7,178 bases of DNA from Candidatus Humimicrobium oleiphilum (GCA_002304935.1 DBPS01000005.1:7962-15139); one strand, 5' to 3'. Positions 1-7,156 are shown, counted from the stretch's first letter. The notes: generated by a model from the sequence alone, not told the origin. Numbers and translations are program-made.

Positions 1-3000
1 GTCAGAAGAGAAAGAATGGGGCATATTGAACTTGCTTCTCCTGTATCCCATATCTGGTTTTTTAAAGGTGTACCTTCAAGACTCGGATATATACTTGGTC
101 TTACTCCAAAAGATCTTGAAAAGGTACTGTATTTTGATTCATACATAATAATTTCAATTGACAAGGAAAAAATCGAAGCTGAAAAAGAAAAAATAAAAGC
201 AACCCATGAAGCCTATATTGAAGAAATGGAAAAGTTCCACCAGGAAAGAATAAATGAAATAAAGGAAACAAATGATGATTTCCTGACAAGATATAAATCA
301 GGAGAGCCACTGGTTGAACTGGAAGCATTTGATGATAGCGAGCTTGAAACTGAAAAAGATGTAGAAGCCAAAATTGCAAAAATAATCAAAGAAAACGGTA
401 AACTGCTTGAGGAAGAAGAAGAAATATATCAGGAACAGATAGAACTAATTAAGAAAGCACAGGCACTGTTCTTTAATCTTGAAGAAAAGATGCTTATTGC
501 TGACGAAAACCTTTTTAAAAAGCTTAAAGAGATATACAACGATTATTTTAAAGGCGGAATGGGCGCAGAAGCAGTCAAAGAGTTACTGAAAAACATTGAC
601 TGTGAAAAAGAAGTAGAAGAGCTGAAAAACATTATTGAAACTTCAAAAGGCCAGAAAAGAAGCAAAGCAATAAAAACATTAAAGATACTTTCTTCTTTTG
701 TAAATACCAATAACAAGCCTGAATATATGATACTTGATGTTCTTCCTGTTATTCCACCGGATCTTCGTCCGATGGTTCAGCTTGACGGCGGCAGGTTTGC
801 AACATCTGATTTAAATGATCTTTACAGAAGAGTAATAAACAGGAATAACAGACTTAAAAAACTGCTTGAACTGGATGCTCCGGAAATAATAATAAATAAT
901 GAAAAAAGAATGCTCCAGGAAGCAGTAGACGCTCTCTTTGATAATGGAAGAAGAGGAAGAGCTGTGCTTGGAGCCGGGAACAGGCCTCTTAAATCGCTCA
1001 GTGATATGCTGAAAGGAAAGCAGGGTCGTTTCAGACAGAATCTGCTTGGTAAAAGAGTCGACTATTCCGGACGTTCAGTAATCGTTGTAAATCCAAAACT
1101 AAGGCTTGACCAGTGCGGCCTTCCAAAGCAGATCGCCCTTGAGCTTTTCAAGCCTTTTGTGATGAAGAGACTTGTAGACGAAGGTCTTGCAAGCAATATA
1201 AAATCTGCAAAAATCATGGTAGAGCGTGGCGATGAAAAAGTATGGGATATACTGGAAGCTGTAATCAAAAATCACCCTGTTCTTTTAAACAGGGCACCCA
1301 CTCTTCACAGGCTTGGAATACAGGCATTTATGCCGATTCTTGTTGAAGGAAAAGCAATCCAGATACACCCTCTGGTATGTCCTCCGTTTAATGCAGACTT
1401 TGACGGAGACCAGATGGCTGTACACGTTCCGCTTTCAAATGAAGCAAAGGCAGAAGCAATAATACTTATGCTTGCTTCAAATAATATCCTGTCACCAGCA
1501 AGCGGAGAACCTGTATCTACTCCTTCGCAGGATATGGTGCTGGGAATCTATTATCTGACTTCTGAAAGAATAAAATCTACCGGCAAAGAAAAACATTATC
1601 CCAATTCGGAAGATGCACTAAGAGATTATGATTATGGATTTATCAGCCTGCATACTCCTATAAAAGTAAGGATTGATGAGAAGGTAATTAAAACAACTGT
1701 CGGAAGAATAATATTTAACGAAGCTCTTCCCAAAGGTTATAAATTTATAAACAAAGAAGTATCCAAAAAAGAACTTATATCAATTCTTTCAGACTGCATA
1801 TCAAAATATCCCAACCATGTAATAGTAGAGATACTTGATACAGTTAAGGAGCTGGGATTCAGATACTCGACAATATCAGGTCTTACCATAGGAATAAATG
1901 ATATTATTGTCCCTCCAAAGAAAAAAGAGATTTTAAAGACTGCCGAAGAAAAGATAGATAAAGTCGAACAGTATTATCAGCAGGGAATGATTACTGATGA
2001 TGAAAGACATGACAGGGTAATCCAGATATGGTCACAGACAAACGAAGATGTTGCAAATGCCATGGAAAAGAATTTTGACAAGTTCAACCCTATATATATG
2101 ATGGCCACATCAGGTGCCCGTGGTAATATAAAGCAGTTAAGACAGCTTGCAGGTATGAGAGGCCTTGTTGCAAATGCAAGAGGGGATATCATAGACAGGC
2201 CGATAAAGTCCAATTTCCGTGAAGGACTTACAGTTCTTGAATATTTCCTTTCAACTCACGGTGCAAGACAGGGTCTTGCAGATACCGCATTAAGAACTGC
2301 TGATTCAGGGTATCTTACAAGAAGACTTGTCGATGTAGCACAGGACGGTATGGTCAGGATAAATGACTGCGGCACTGATGAAGGAATAGACTTATTTGTA
2401 CTTACTCTTGAAGGAGAGGAAAATCCCAACCTTATTGGAAGGTTATGCCAGATAGAGATAGCAGATCCTGTTACCGGGGAAATCATACTTGATAAAGATG
2501 AGGAGATTACAAGAGAAGACATAGACAGACTTGTACAGGCAAATATTAATACTGTCAACGTAAGATCTGTTCTTACCTGTGAGGCTGAGCAGGGAGTCTG
2601 CCAGAAATGTTATGGGAGAAACCTGTCTACCAATAACATGGTCGATATCGGAGAAGCTGTAGGGACAATTGCTGCACAATCAATAGGTGAACCAGGCACA
2701 CAGCTTACCATGCGTACTTTCCATACTGGAGGAGTTGCTTCTACTGTTATCCAGAGATCTATCAAATCTCCGGTAAAAGGAAAACTTATCCTGGATAAAG
2801 AAATACTTGAACTTCTTAAACTTAAAAAAGAAGATTTTATCAGTGAAGAGAAAGATGACATCATTGAAGTAAATATTGAACACATACCTCACAAGATTAC
2901 TTTTAAAGTAAAGATGGAAGATAGTTCAGAAGGTGATAAAAAATCCTCGCAGCTTATTGATGTTATCATCCCGAGAGGTGAGGTTCTACAGCTTAACAGG

Positions 3001-3906
3001 AATATAAATTTAGAAAGGGATCAGGTATTTGCAAAACTTATATCTACTGCAAAGAAAAAGAGATATGTCCACAAACACGAGAAGACATTTGAAGGAATTG
3101 ATATTACTTCCGGTCTTCCGAGAGTAGTGGAATTGTTTGAAGCAAGAAAACCAAAAGAACATTCAATAATGGCTGAGATATCGGGAAATATCAAAGTCGA
3201 GGAACTTGATTCAAGGATGCTCAGCCTTACGATAATCAGTCCGGGCGGTAATGAAGAAAGAGTCTATGAAGTTTCTGCAAGATCAAAAGTTAGGTTTGGT
3301 GACGGAGATTTTGTGCAGGCAGGCGAGCAGATAACTGAAGGCCCGAAAAACCCTCATGACATATTAAAGCTGAATGGCATAAAAGCATGCGCACAATATC
3401 TTGTAAAAGAAATACAGAGCGTATACAAGTCACAGGGTGTTGAAATAAATGACAAGCATATAGAAATAATTGTAAGGCAGATGCTTAAGAAAGTTACCAT
3501 ACTTGAATCCGGGGACAGCTATTTTCTTCCCGGACAGCTTGTTGACCGTCTTGTATTTGAAAAGGAAAATAAAAGACTTGCTGAAGAAGGCAAAAGACCT
3601 GCAGTTGCAAAACAGAATCTTATGGGTATTACAAAAGCATCGCTTGCAACTGACAGCTTCCTTTCAGCAGCTTCATTCCAGGAGACTACAAGAGTTCTTA
3701 CTGATGCAGCTATAGAAAACAAGACAGATTTTCTAATCGGTCTTAAAGAAAACGTAATAATCGGAAAAAATATTCCTGCAGGAACCGGCATGACAAGATA
3801 CAGAACAATAGAACTTGAGTATCCGGGATATGTTGTTGAAGAAGCTGAAGAGATAGATGTTCAAACCGATTCATCAGAAGAAGGCAATATCGAGCTTAAC
3901 ATATAA
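1..3906 (+). CDS. rpoC: DNA-directed RNA polymerase subunit beta' (5'-truncated by the window edge)
   Basis: Beta' is the large subunit that, with beta, forms the RNA polymerase active centre. Frame 1 is open from base 1, beginning VRRERMGHIELASP. This matches the family just after the first zinc site, so the ATG at 16 is internal and roughly 80-95 residues, including that site, lie upstream. Visible in order: a charged helical insertion (about 166-550); the clamp helices that bind sigma (about 800-950); RAPTLHR (1291-1311); the catalytic Mg-binding NADFDGD (1390-1410); the F-loop SGARGN (2110-2127); the bridge helix (about 2240-2330); a second zinc site with Cys at 2368, 2578, 2599 and 2608; the trigger-helix LTMRTFH (2704-2724); a long trigger-loop insertion (about 2740-3099); and the second trigger helix, GLPRVVELFEARKPK (from 3112). 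The C-terminus is a short acidic tail. No frameshift or intein is seen. It would normally follow rpoB. Confidence 0.98.
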   Translation, partial: VRRERMGHIELASPVSHIWFFKGVPSRLGYILGLTPKDLEKVLYFDSYIIISIDKEKIEAEKEKIKATHEAYIEEMEKFHQERINEIKETNDDFLTRYKSGEPLVELEAFDDSELETEKDVEAKIAKIIKENGKLLEEEEEIYQEQIELIKKAQALFFNLEEKMLIADENLFKKLKEIYNDYFKGGMGAEAVKELLKNIDCEKEVEELKNIIETSKGQKRSKAIKTLKILSSFVNTNNKPEYMILDVLPVIPPDLRPMVQLDGGRFATSDLNDLYRRVINRNNRLKKLLELDAPEIIINNEKRMLQEAVDALFDNGRRGRAVLGAGNRPLKSLSDMLKGKQGRFRQNLLGKRVDYSGRSVIVVNPKLRLDQCGLPKQIALELFKPFVMKRLVDEGLASNIKSAKIMVERGDEKVWDILEAVIKNHPVLLNRAPTLHRLGIQAFMPILVEGKAIQIHPLVCPPFNADFDGDQMAVHVPLSNEAKAEAIILMLASNNILSPASGEPVSTPSQDMVLGIYYLTSERIKSTGKEKHYPNSEDALRDYDYGFISLHTPIKVRIDEKVIKTTVGRIIFNEALPKGYKFINKEVSKKELISILSDCISKYPNHVIVEILDTVKELGFRYSTISGLTIGINDIIVPPKKKEILKTAEEKIDKVEQYYQQGMITDDERHDRVIQIWSQTNEDVANAMEKNFDKFNPIYMMATSGARGNIKQLRQLAGMRGLVANARGDIIDRPIKSNFREGLTVLEYFLSTHGARQGLADTALRTADSGYLTRRLVDVAQDGMVRINDCGTDEGIDLFVLTLEGEENPNLIGRLCQIEIADPVTGEIILDKDEEITREDIDRLVQANINTVNVRSVLTCEAEQGVCQKCYGRNLSTNNMVDIGEAVGTIAAQSIGEPGTQLTMRTFHTGGVASTVIQRSIKSPVKGKLILDKEILELLKLKKEDFISEEKDDIIEVNIEHIPHKITFKVKMEDSSEGDKKSSQLIDVIIPRGEVLQLNRNINLERDQVFAKLISTAKKKRYVHKHEKTFEGIDITSGLPRVVELFEARKPKEHSIMAEISGNIKVEELDSRMLSLTIISPGGNEERVYEVSARSKVRFGDGDFVQAGEQITEGPKNPHDILKLNGIKACAQYLVKEIQSVYKSQGVEINDKHIEIIVRQMLKKVTILESGDSYFLPGQLVDRLVFEKENKRLAEEGKRPAVAKQNLMGITKASLATDSFLSAASFQETTRVLTDAAIENKTDFLIGLKENVIIGKNIPAGTGMTRYRTIELEYPGYVVEEAEEIDVQTDSSEEGNIELNI

Positions 3907-3928
3907 TATGTGTAAAATAGTAATTTGG

Positions 3929-3964
3929 TTTTAAGATTAATTTGTTGACATTTTAATCTTAAAA
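3929..3964. repeat. Perfect 12-bp inverted repeat surrounding the -35 box
   Basis: The left arm TTTTAAGATTAA (3929-3940) is the exact reverse complement of the right arm TTAATCTTAAAA (3953-3964), separated by 12 bases that contain TTGACA. As DNA it could be an operator, since a protein on both arms would straddle the -35 element. In rpoC read-through RNA it would form a 12-bp stem with only one G-C pair. The nearest T-run (3973-3977) is nine bases past the stem, so it is a poor intrinsic terminator. The symmetry is seen directly; the function is inferred, and AT-rich sequence makes chance dyads more likely. Confidence 0.6.
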
Positions 3965-3973
3965 TGCTAATCT
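3945..3973 (+). promoter_or_regulatory. Probable housekeeping-sigma promoter for rpsL (-rpsG-fusA)
   Basis: A perfect -35 consensus TTGACA (3945-3950) is followed by a 17-bp spacer and the -10 hexamer TAATCT (3968-3973). The -10 fits the TAnnnT pattern and has a TG at 3965-3966, making an extended -10. Transcription would start near 3980, giving a leader of about 138 nt before rpsL. This would drive the str genes independently of rpoBC read-through. The -10 matches the TATAAT consensus at only three positions; the perfect -35, ideal spacing and TG motif carry the call. Confidence 0.7.
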
Positions 3974-3979
3974 TTTTGC

Positions 3980-4118
3980 TTGCGCTCTGAAGATGGGTGC
4001 CTGTTTCTAAGATTTTACAAATAAATTTTACTATTAATTACTGTATTTATTTAAACTAAAAATTTGTTAATTTTATTGTTACATTGATTATAAAAAAAGA
4101 GGTCAGAAGGTAGAATAT
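3980..4118 (+). promoter_or_regulatory. Putative rpsL 5' leader
   Basis: This is the predicted untranslated leader between the inferred transcription start and the rpsL ATG. It opens with a relatively GC-rich patch (about 3979-4003) containing a five-codon mini-ORF (ATG 3993, TAA 4008-4010), then becomes almost entirely A/T. I found no convincing GC-supported hairpin and no recognisable riboswitch. Whether it binds a ribosomal protein for feedback control, as in some ribosomal operons, cannot be told from this sequence alone. Confidence 0.4.
4098..4111 (+). promoter_or_regulatory. Ribosome binding site region of rpsL
   Basis: There are two purine-rich Shine-Dalgarno-like stretches: AGAGGT (4098-4103), which is 15 nt from the start codon, and AGAAGG (4105-4110), which is 8 nt from it. 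The second is at the normal distance and is the likelier functional site. It supports the ATG at 4119, which is also the start giving the standard S12 N-terminus. Confidence 0.7.
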
Positions 4119-4496
4119 ATGCCTACTATTAATCAGTTGGTCAGAAAGCCAAGAGCAAAAATTGCTAAGAAGAAAAAAACACCTGCTTTGCAGGGGAATC
4201 CTTTAAGAAGAGGAGTATGTGTAAGAGTATATACAACAACTCCTAAAAAACCTAACTCTGCATTAAGAAAAGTTGCAAGAGTAAGGCTTACGTCAGGAAT
4301 TGAAGTGACTGCATATATCCCCGGGATAGGACATAATCTACAGGAACACTCCATTGTTATTATCAGGGGTGGGAGAGTAAAAGATCTTCCGGGTGTAAGA
4401 TATAAAATTGTCAGAGGAACACTTGATACTTCTGGTGTGGATGGCAGGAAAAAAGGCCGTTCAAGATATGGTGCCAAGAAACCAAAACAAAGCTAA
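4119..4496 (+). CDS. rpsL: 30S ribosomal protein S12
   Basis: S12 sits at the decoding centre of the 30S subunit, contacts 16S rRNA and monitors codon-anticodon pairing. The 125-residue protein is the normal family length and starts with the standard MPTINQLVRKPR. The conserved TTTPKKPNSALRK loop (residues 39-51) has Lys43, and the VKDLPGVRY loop has Lys88 and Asp89, the Asp being the residue that is methylthiolated in some bacteria. These are the wild-type, streptomycin-sensitive states at the classical resistance positions. The TSGIEVTAYIPGIGHNLQEHS segment and the basic YGAKKPK end look like Actinobacteria/Firmicutes S12. It is first in the str cluster, 212 bp after rpoC, with its own predicted promoter. 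Its stop codon lies within a hairpin-forming sequence. Confidence 0.99.
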   Translation: MPTINQLVRKPRAKIAKKKKTPALQGNPLRRGVCVRVYTTTPKKPNSALRKVARVRLTSGIEVTAYIPGIGHNLQEHSIVIIRGGRVKDLPGVRYKIVRGTLDTSGVDGRKKGRSRYGAKKPKQS

Positions 4497-4516
4497 AAAT
4501 TTACTTTTAGCTTTTT
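4489..4516 (+). terminator. Terminator-like hairpin overlapping the rpsL stop codon
   Basis: AAAGCTAAAA (4489-4498) is perfectly complementary to TTTTAGCTTT (4505-4514). The RNA would form a 10-bp stem with a 6-nt loop, and the T-run 4512-4516 partly belongs to the stem. The rpsL TAA (4494-4496) lies in the left arm, so terminating ribosomes would cover it. The stem has only two G-C pairs, so complete termination is doubtful. It could be a partial terminator setting S12 above S7/EF-G levels, a 3'-end or processing signal, or a site that folds only when rpsL is poorly translated. Confidence 0.5.
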
Positions 4517-4568
4517 ATTTAAACAATAATAATTAATTGAAAATATATAAATTATATAAGAGTTTTAT

Positions 4569-4574
4569 AAGGAG
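4569..4574 (+). promoter_or_regulatory. Shine-Dalgarno of rpsG
   Basis: AAGGAG lies 6 nt before the ATG at 4581. It is the strongest Shine-Dalgarno in the window and fixes the rpsG start. It shows that this organism uses canonical anti-Shine-Dalgarno pairing, which makes its apparent absence at fusA notable. Confidence 0.85.
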
Positions 4575-4580
4575 TTATGA

Positions 4581-5051
4581 ATGTCTAGAAAGAAAAGAGC
4601 TCCCGGAAAGGGTTTTGAAGAAGATCCTATTTTTAAAAGCAAGCTCATAACTGAGTTGATAAATAAGGTACTATGGTGCGGAAAGAAAAGTACATCGGAA
4701 AATATTGTATATGGCAGTCTTGAGGTTCTTGGCAAAAGGACAAAAGAAGATCCAATGGATGTGCTTGAAAAATGCATGGATAATGTAAGACCGGCACTTG
4801 AGATAAAACCAAGAAGAGTCGGCGGAGCAACTTATCAGGTTCCTGTCGAAGTTTCTCATGAAAGAGCAAACACACTTGCCATAAGATGGCTTATAGGTTT
4901 CGCCCGTAAGAGAAAAGAGAAAACAATGCAGGAAAGACTTGCCGGTGAAATACTTGACGGGGCAAGCAATACCGGAAGCAGTATTAAAAAGAAAGAAGAT
5001 TTGCATAAAATGGCTGAAGCCAACAAGGCTTTTGCACATTACAGATGGTAA
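4581..5051 (+). CDS. rpsG: 30S ribosomal protein S7
   Basis: S7 is a primary 16S rRNA-binding protein that nucleates assembly of the 30S head and lies near the E site. The 156-residue product has the expected length. It starts with a basic N-terminal arm (MSRKKRAPGKG), carries the signature RRVGGATYQVPVEV around residues 78-92, then the helical RWLIGFARKRKEKTM segment, and ends with HKMAEANKAFAHYRW, the usual bacterial C-terminus. It is separated from rpsL by 84 AT-rich bases that hold the hairpin but no promoter I can support, and from fusA by only 17 bases, implying co-transcription with fusA. In E. coli, S7 represses its own operon by binding the rpsL-rpsG junction; I see no clear equivalent of that structure here. 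Confidence 0.99.
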   Translation: MSRKKRAPGKGFEEDPIFKSKLITELINKVLWCGKKSTSENIVYGSLEVLGKRTKEDPMDVLEKCMDNVRPALEIKPRRVGGATYQVPVEVSHERANTLAIRWLIGFARKRKEKTMQERLAGEILDGASNTGSSIKKKEDLHKMAEANKAFAHYRW

Positions 5052-5068
5052 TTTGTTAAAAAGAAAAA

Positions 5069-7156
5069 ATGGCCAGACAAGTACAGTTAAAACAAACAAG
5101 AAATATTGGTATAACGGCTCATATAGATGCCGGTAAAACTACCACTACTGAACGCATCCTTTATTACACAGGTAAAAGCTATAAAATCGGCGAAGTCCAT
5201 GAAGGTACTGCTGTTATGGACTGGATGGTCCAGGAACAGGAAAGAGGTATTACGATAACTTCTGCCGCTACAACATGTTTCTGGAAGAAGCACAGAATAA
5301 ATATAATCGATACTCCGGGACATGTCGATTTTACTGTTGAAGTAGAACGTTCTTTAAGGGTGCTTGACGGTATGATAGGGCTTTTCTGTGCTGTAGGCGG
5401 AGTTGAGCCTCAGAGCGAAACTGTCTGGAGACAGGCTGACAAATATAAAATACCAAGGATAGCCTTCGTAAATAAAATGGACAGAAATGGTGCAGATTTC
5501 AACTATGTGGTTGAAATGATCAGGACAAGACTTAATGCTAATCCTGTACCTGTACAGATTCCTATTGGAAGCGAAGATGTTTTTAAAGGTATGATAGACC
5601 TGATAAATATGAAGGCTTACATATACTATGACGAAATGGGTCTGAAGTTTGAATATACCGATATTCCTTCAGATCTTTTACAGCCTGCTAAAAAATACAG
5701 GGCAGAACTTATAGAGAATATTGCTAATTTTGATGATGAAATATTACATAAATATGTTGAAAATATTGAAATAACTCCTGCTGAACTTTTAAAAGCGTTA
5801 AGGGAACTTACAATTAAAGTTAAAGTAATCCCTGTTTTGTGCGGTTCATCTTTTAAAAATAAAGGTGTCCAGCCTTTGCTTGATGCAGTGGTGGATTATT
5901 TACCATCGCCAATGGAAAGCATCCCGCCGGTTGGTATAAATCCGTATACCGATAAGGAAGAAGTAAGGGAAATAAAAGATGAAGAAGCTTTCTCCGGCTT
6001 TGTATTTAAAATAATGACAGATCCATTTATCGGAAAACTTGCATATTGCAGGATATATTCCGGTATACTTTCTTCAGGGAGCCAGGTCTTAAATACAACA
6101 AGCGGCAATAATGAAAGAATAGGCAGGCTGCTTTTAATGCATGCAAATCACAGGGAAGAGATAACAGAAGCGTACTGCGGCGATATTGTCGCTATCATAG
6201 GATTAAAAAAGGTAACTACCGGAGATACAATATGTGACGTTAAAAAACCGATAAAATATGAGTCAATATCTTTTCCTGAGCCGGTTCTTTCAATTGCCAT
6301 TGAACCCAAGACAAAGATTGATCTTGATAAACTTACCAAAGCTTTAAATAAACTTGCTGACGAAGATCCTACTTTCAGGGTAGGTGTTGACAGCGAAACC
6401 GGACAGACAATCATAAGAGGTATGGGAGAATTACATCTTGAGATAATAGTCGACCGATTACTCAGGGAATTTGGAGTGGATGCCAATGTCGGAAAACCAC
6501 AGGTTTCTTACAGGGAAGCTATAACCAAACCAGTGCAGATAGAAGGAAAATATGTAAGACAAAGTGGTGGCAAGGGACAGTATGGACATGTAATAATGCT
6601 TTTTGAACCTAATGAATATGGTAAGGGATTTGTTTTTGAAGATAAAATTAAAAGCGGAGCAATACCCAAAGAATTTATCAAGCCTGTAGAAATGGGAGTT
6701 CAGGATGCAATGCAGTCAGGTGAACTTGCCGGATATCCAGTTATTGATGTAAAAGCTATCCTTCTTGATGGTTCTTATCATGATGTAGATTCCTCTGAGC
6801 TTGCATTCAGAATAGCTGCATCCAAAGCTTTCAGGGAAGCGATGATAAAATCTTCACCCATATTAATGGAACCCATGATGGAAGTAGAGGTTGTTACTCC
6901 GGAAGAATCGATGGGAGAAGTTATCGGGGATATTAACTCAAAAAGAGGAAAGATTTCTGAAATCAACACAAGAAACAAAATGACTAATATAAAATGTGAA
7001 GTTCCTCTTGCAAATATGTTTGGTTATGCGACAGATTTACGTTCAAAGACACAGGGAAGAGCAACTTTTACAATGCAGTTTAAAAAATACGAACCTGTTC
7101 CTGAGAATATAGCAAGCGAGATAATCAAGAAGATTAAAGGGGCAGTTGCAGTTTGA
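5069..7156 (+). CDS. fusA: Elongation factor G (translocase GTPase)
   Basis: EF-G is the cytosolic GTPase that moves tRNAs and mRNA through the ribosome after each peptide bond, and helps recycle ribosomes. The 695-residue protein is full length. GTPase motifs: P-loop AHIDAGKT (residues 17-24), switch I RGITIT (59-64), DTPGH (81-85, His85 being the catalytic histidine), NKMD (135-138) and GSS (259-261). Beta-barrel domain II follows, then domain III with MGELHLEI, domain IV with the tip loops RQSGGKGQYGH and GSYHDVDSSELAF (His571 corresponds to the translocation-critical His583 of E. coli), and domain V. Everything agrees with the canonical EF-G rather than a divergent paralogue. The start gives the standard MARQ..LKQTRNIGI N-terminus, but the upstream bases lack a clear Shine-Dalgarno. 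No substitution at a fusidic-acid resistance position was recognised. Confidence 0.99.
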   Translation: MARQVQLKQTRNIGITAHIDAGKTTTTERILYYTGKSYKIGEVHEGTAVMDWMVQEQERGITITSAATTCFWKKHRINIIDTPGHVDFTVEVERSLRVLDGMIGLFCAVGGVEPQSETVWRQADKYKIPRIAFVNKMDRNGADFNYVVEMIRTRLNANPVPVQIPIGSEDVFKGMIDLINMKAYIYYDEMGLKFEYTDIPSDLLQPAKKYRAELIENIANFDDEILHKYVENIEITPAELLKALRELTIKVKVIPVLCGSSFKNKGVQPLLDAVVDYLPSPMESIPPVGINPYTDKEEVREIKDEEAFSGFVFKIMTDPFIGKLAYCRIYSGILSSGSQVLNTTSGNNERIGRLLLMHANHREEITEAYCGDIVAIIGLKKVTTGDTICDVKKPIKYESISFPEPVLSIAIEPKTKIDLDKLTKALNKLADEDPTFRVGVDSETGQTIIRGMGELHLEIIVDRLLREFGVDANVGKPQVSYREAITKPVQIEGKYVRQSGGKGQYGHVIMLFEPNEYGKGFVFEDKIKSGAIPKEFIKPVEMGVQDAMQSGELAGYPVIDVKAILLDGSYHDVDSSELAFRIAASKAFREAMIKSSPILMEPMMEVEVVTPEESMGEVIGDINSKRGKISEINTRNKMTNIKCEVPLANMFGYATDLRSKTQGRATFTMQFKKYEPVPENIASEIIKKIKGAVAV

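Noticed and set aside
16..18. ATG at 16 as the true start of rpoC
   Set aside because: The frame is open to base 1 and the residues before it (VRRER) match the conserved beta' sequence, so the gene begins upstream of the window.
3503..3715. Forward 70-codon frame inside rpoC
   Set aside because: It is an out-of-frame shadow over the highly conserved beta' C-terminal region with no independent signal.
4064..4094. Second promoter just before rpsL (TTGTTA and TATAAA)
   Set aside because: The spacer is 19 bp, the boxes are weak in an almost pure A/T stretch, and the start would fall within the Shine-Dalgarno region.
4515..4568. Promoter for rpsG in the rpsL-rpsG spacer
   Set aside because: TTGAAA (4537-4542) and several TATA-like strings are present, but none are spaced 16-18 bp apart, and such strings are expected by chance in this composition.
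5058..5069. Programmed slippage at the A-runs before rpsL and at the fusA start
   Set aside because: Both runs lie outside the coding frames, and all four genes read through intact without a frameshift.
4939..5136. Forward 65-codon frame across the rpsG-fusA junction
   Set aside because: It overlaps two genuine conserved genes in another frame and its translation shows no family features.
101..6978. Reverse-strand open frames within rpoC, rpsL, rpsG and fusA
   Set aside because: All lie opposite strongly conserved genes, have no recognisable protein features or ribosome binding sites, and arise from the skewed codon use of the real genes.
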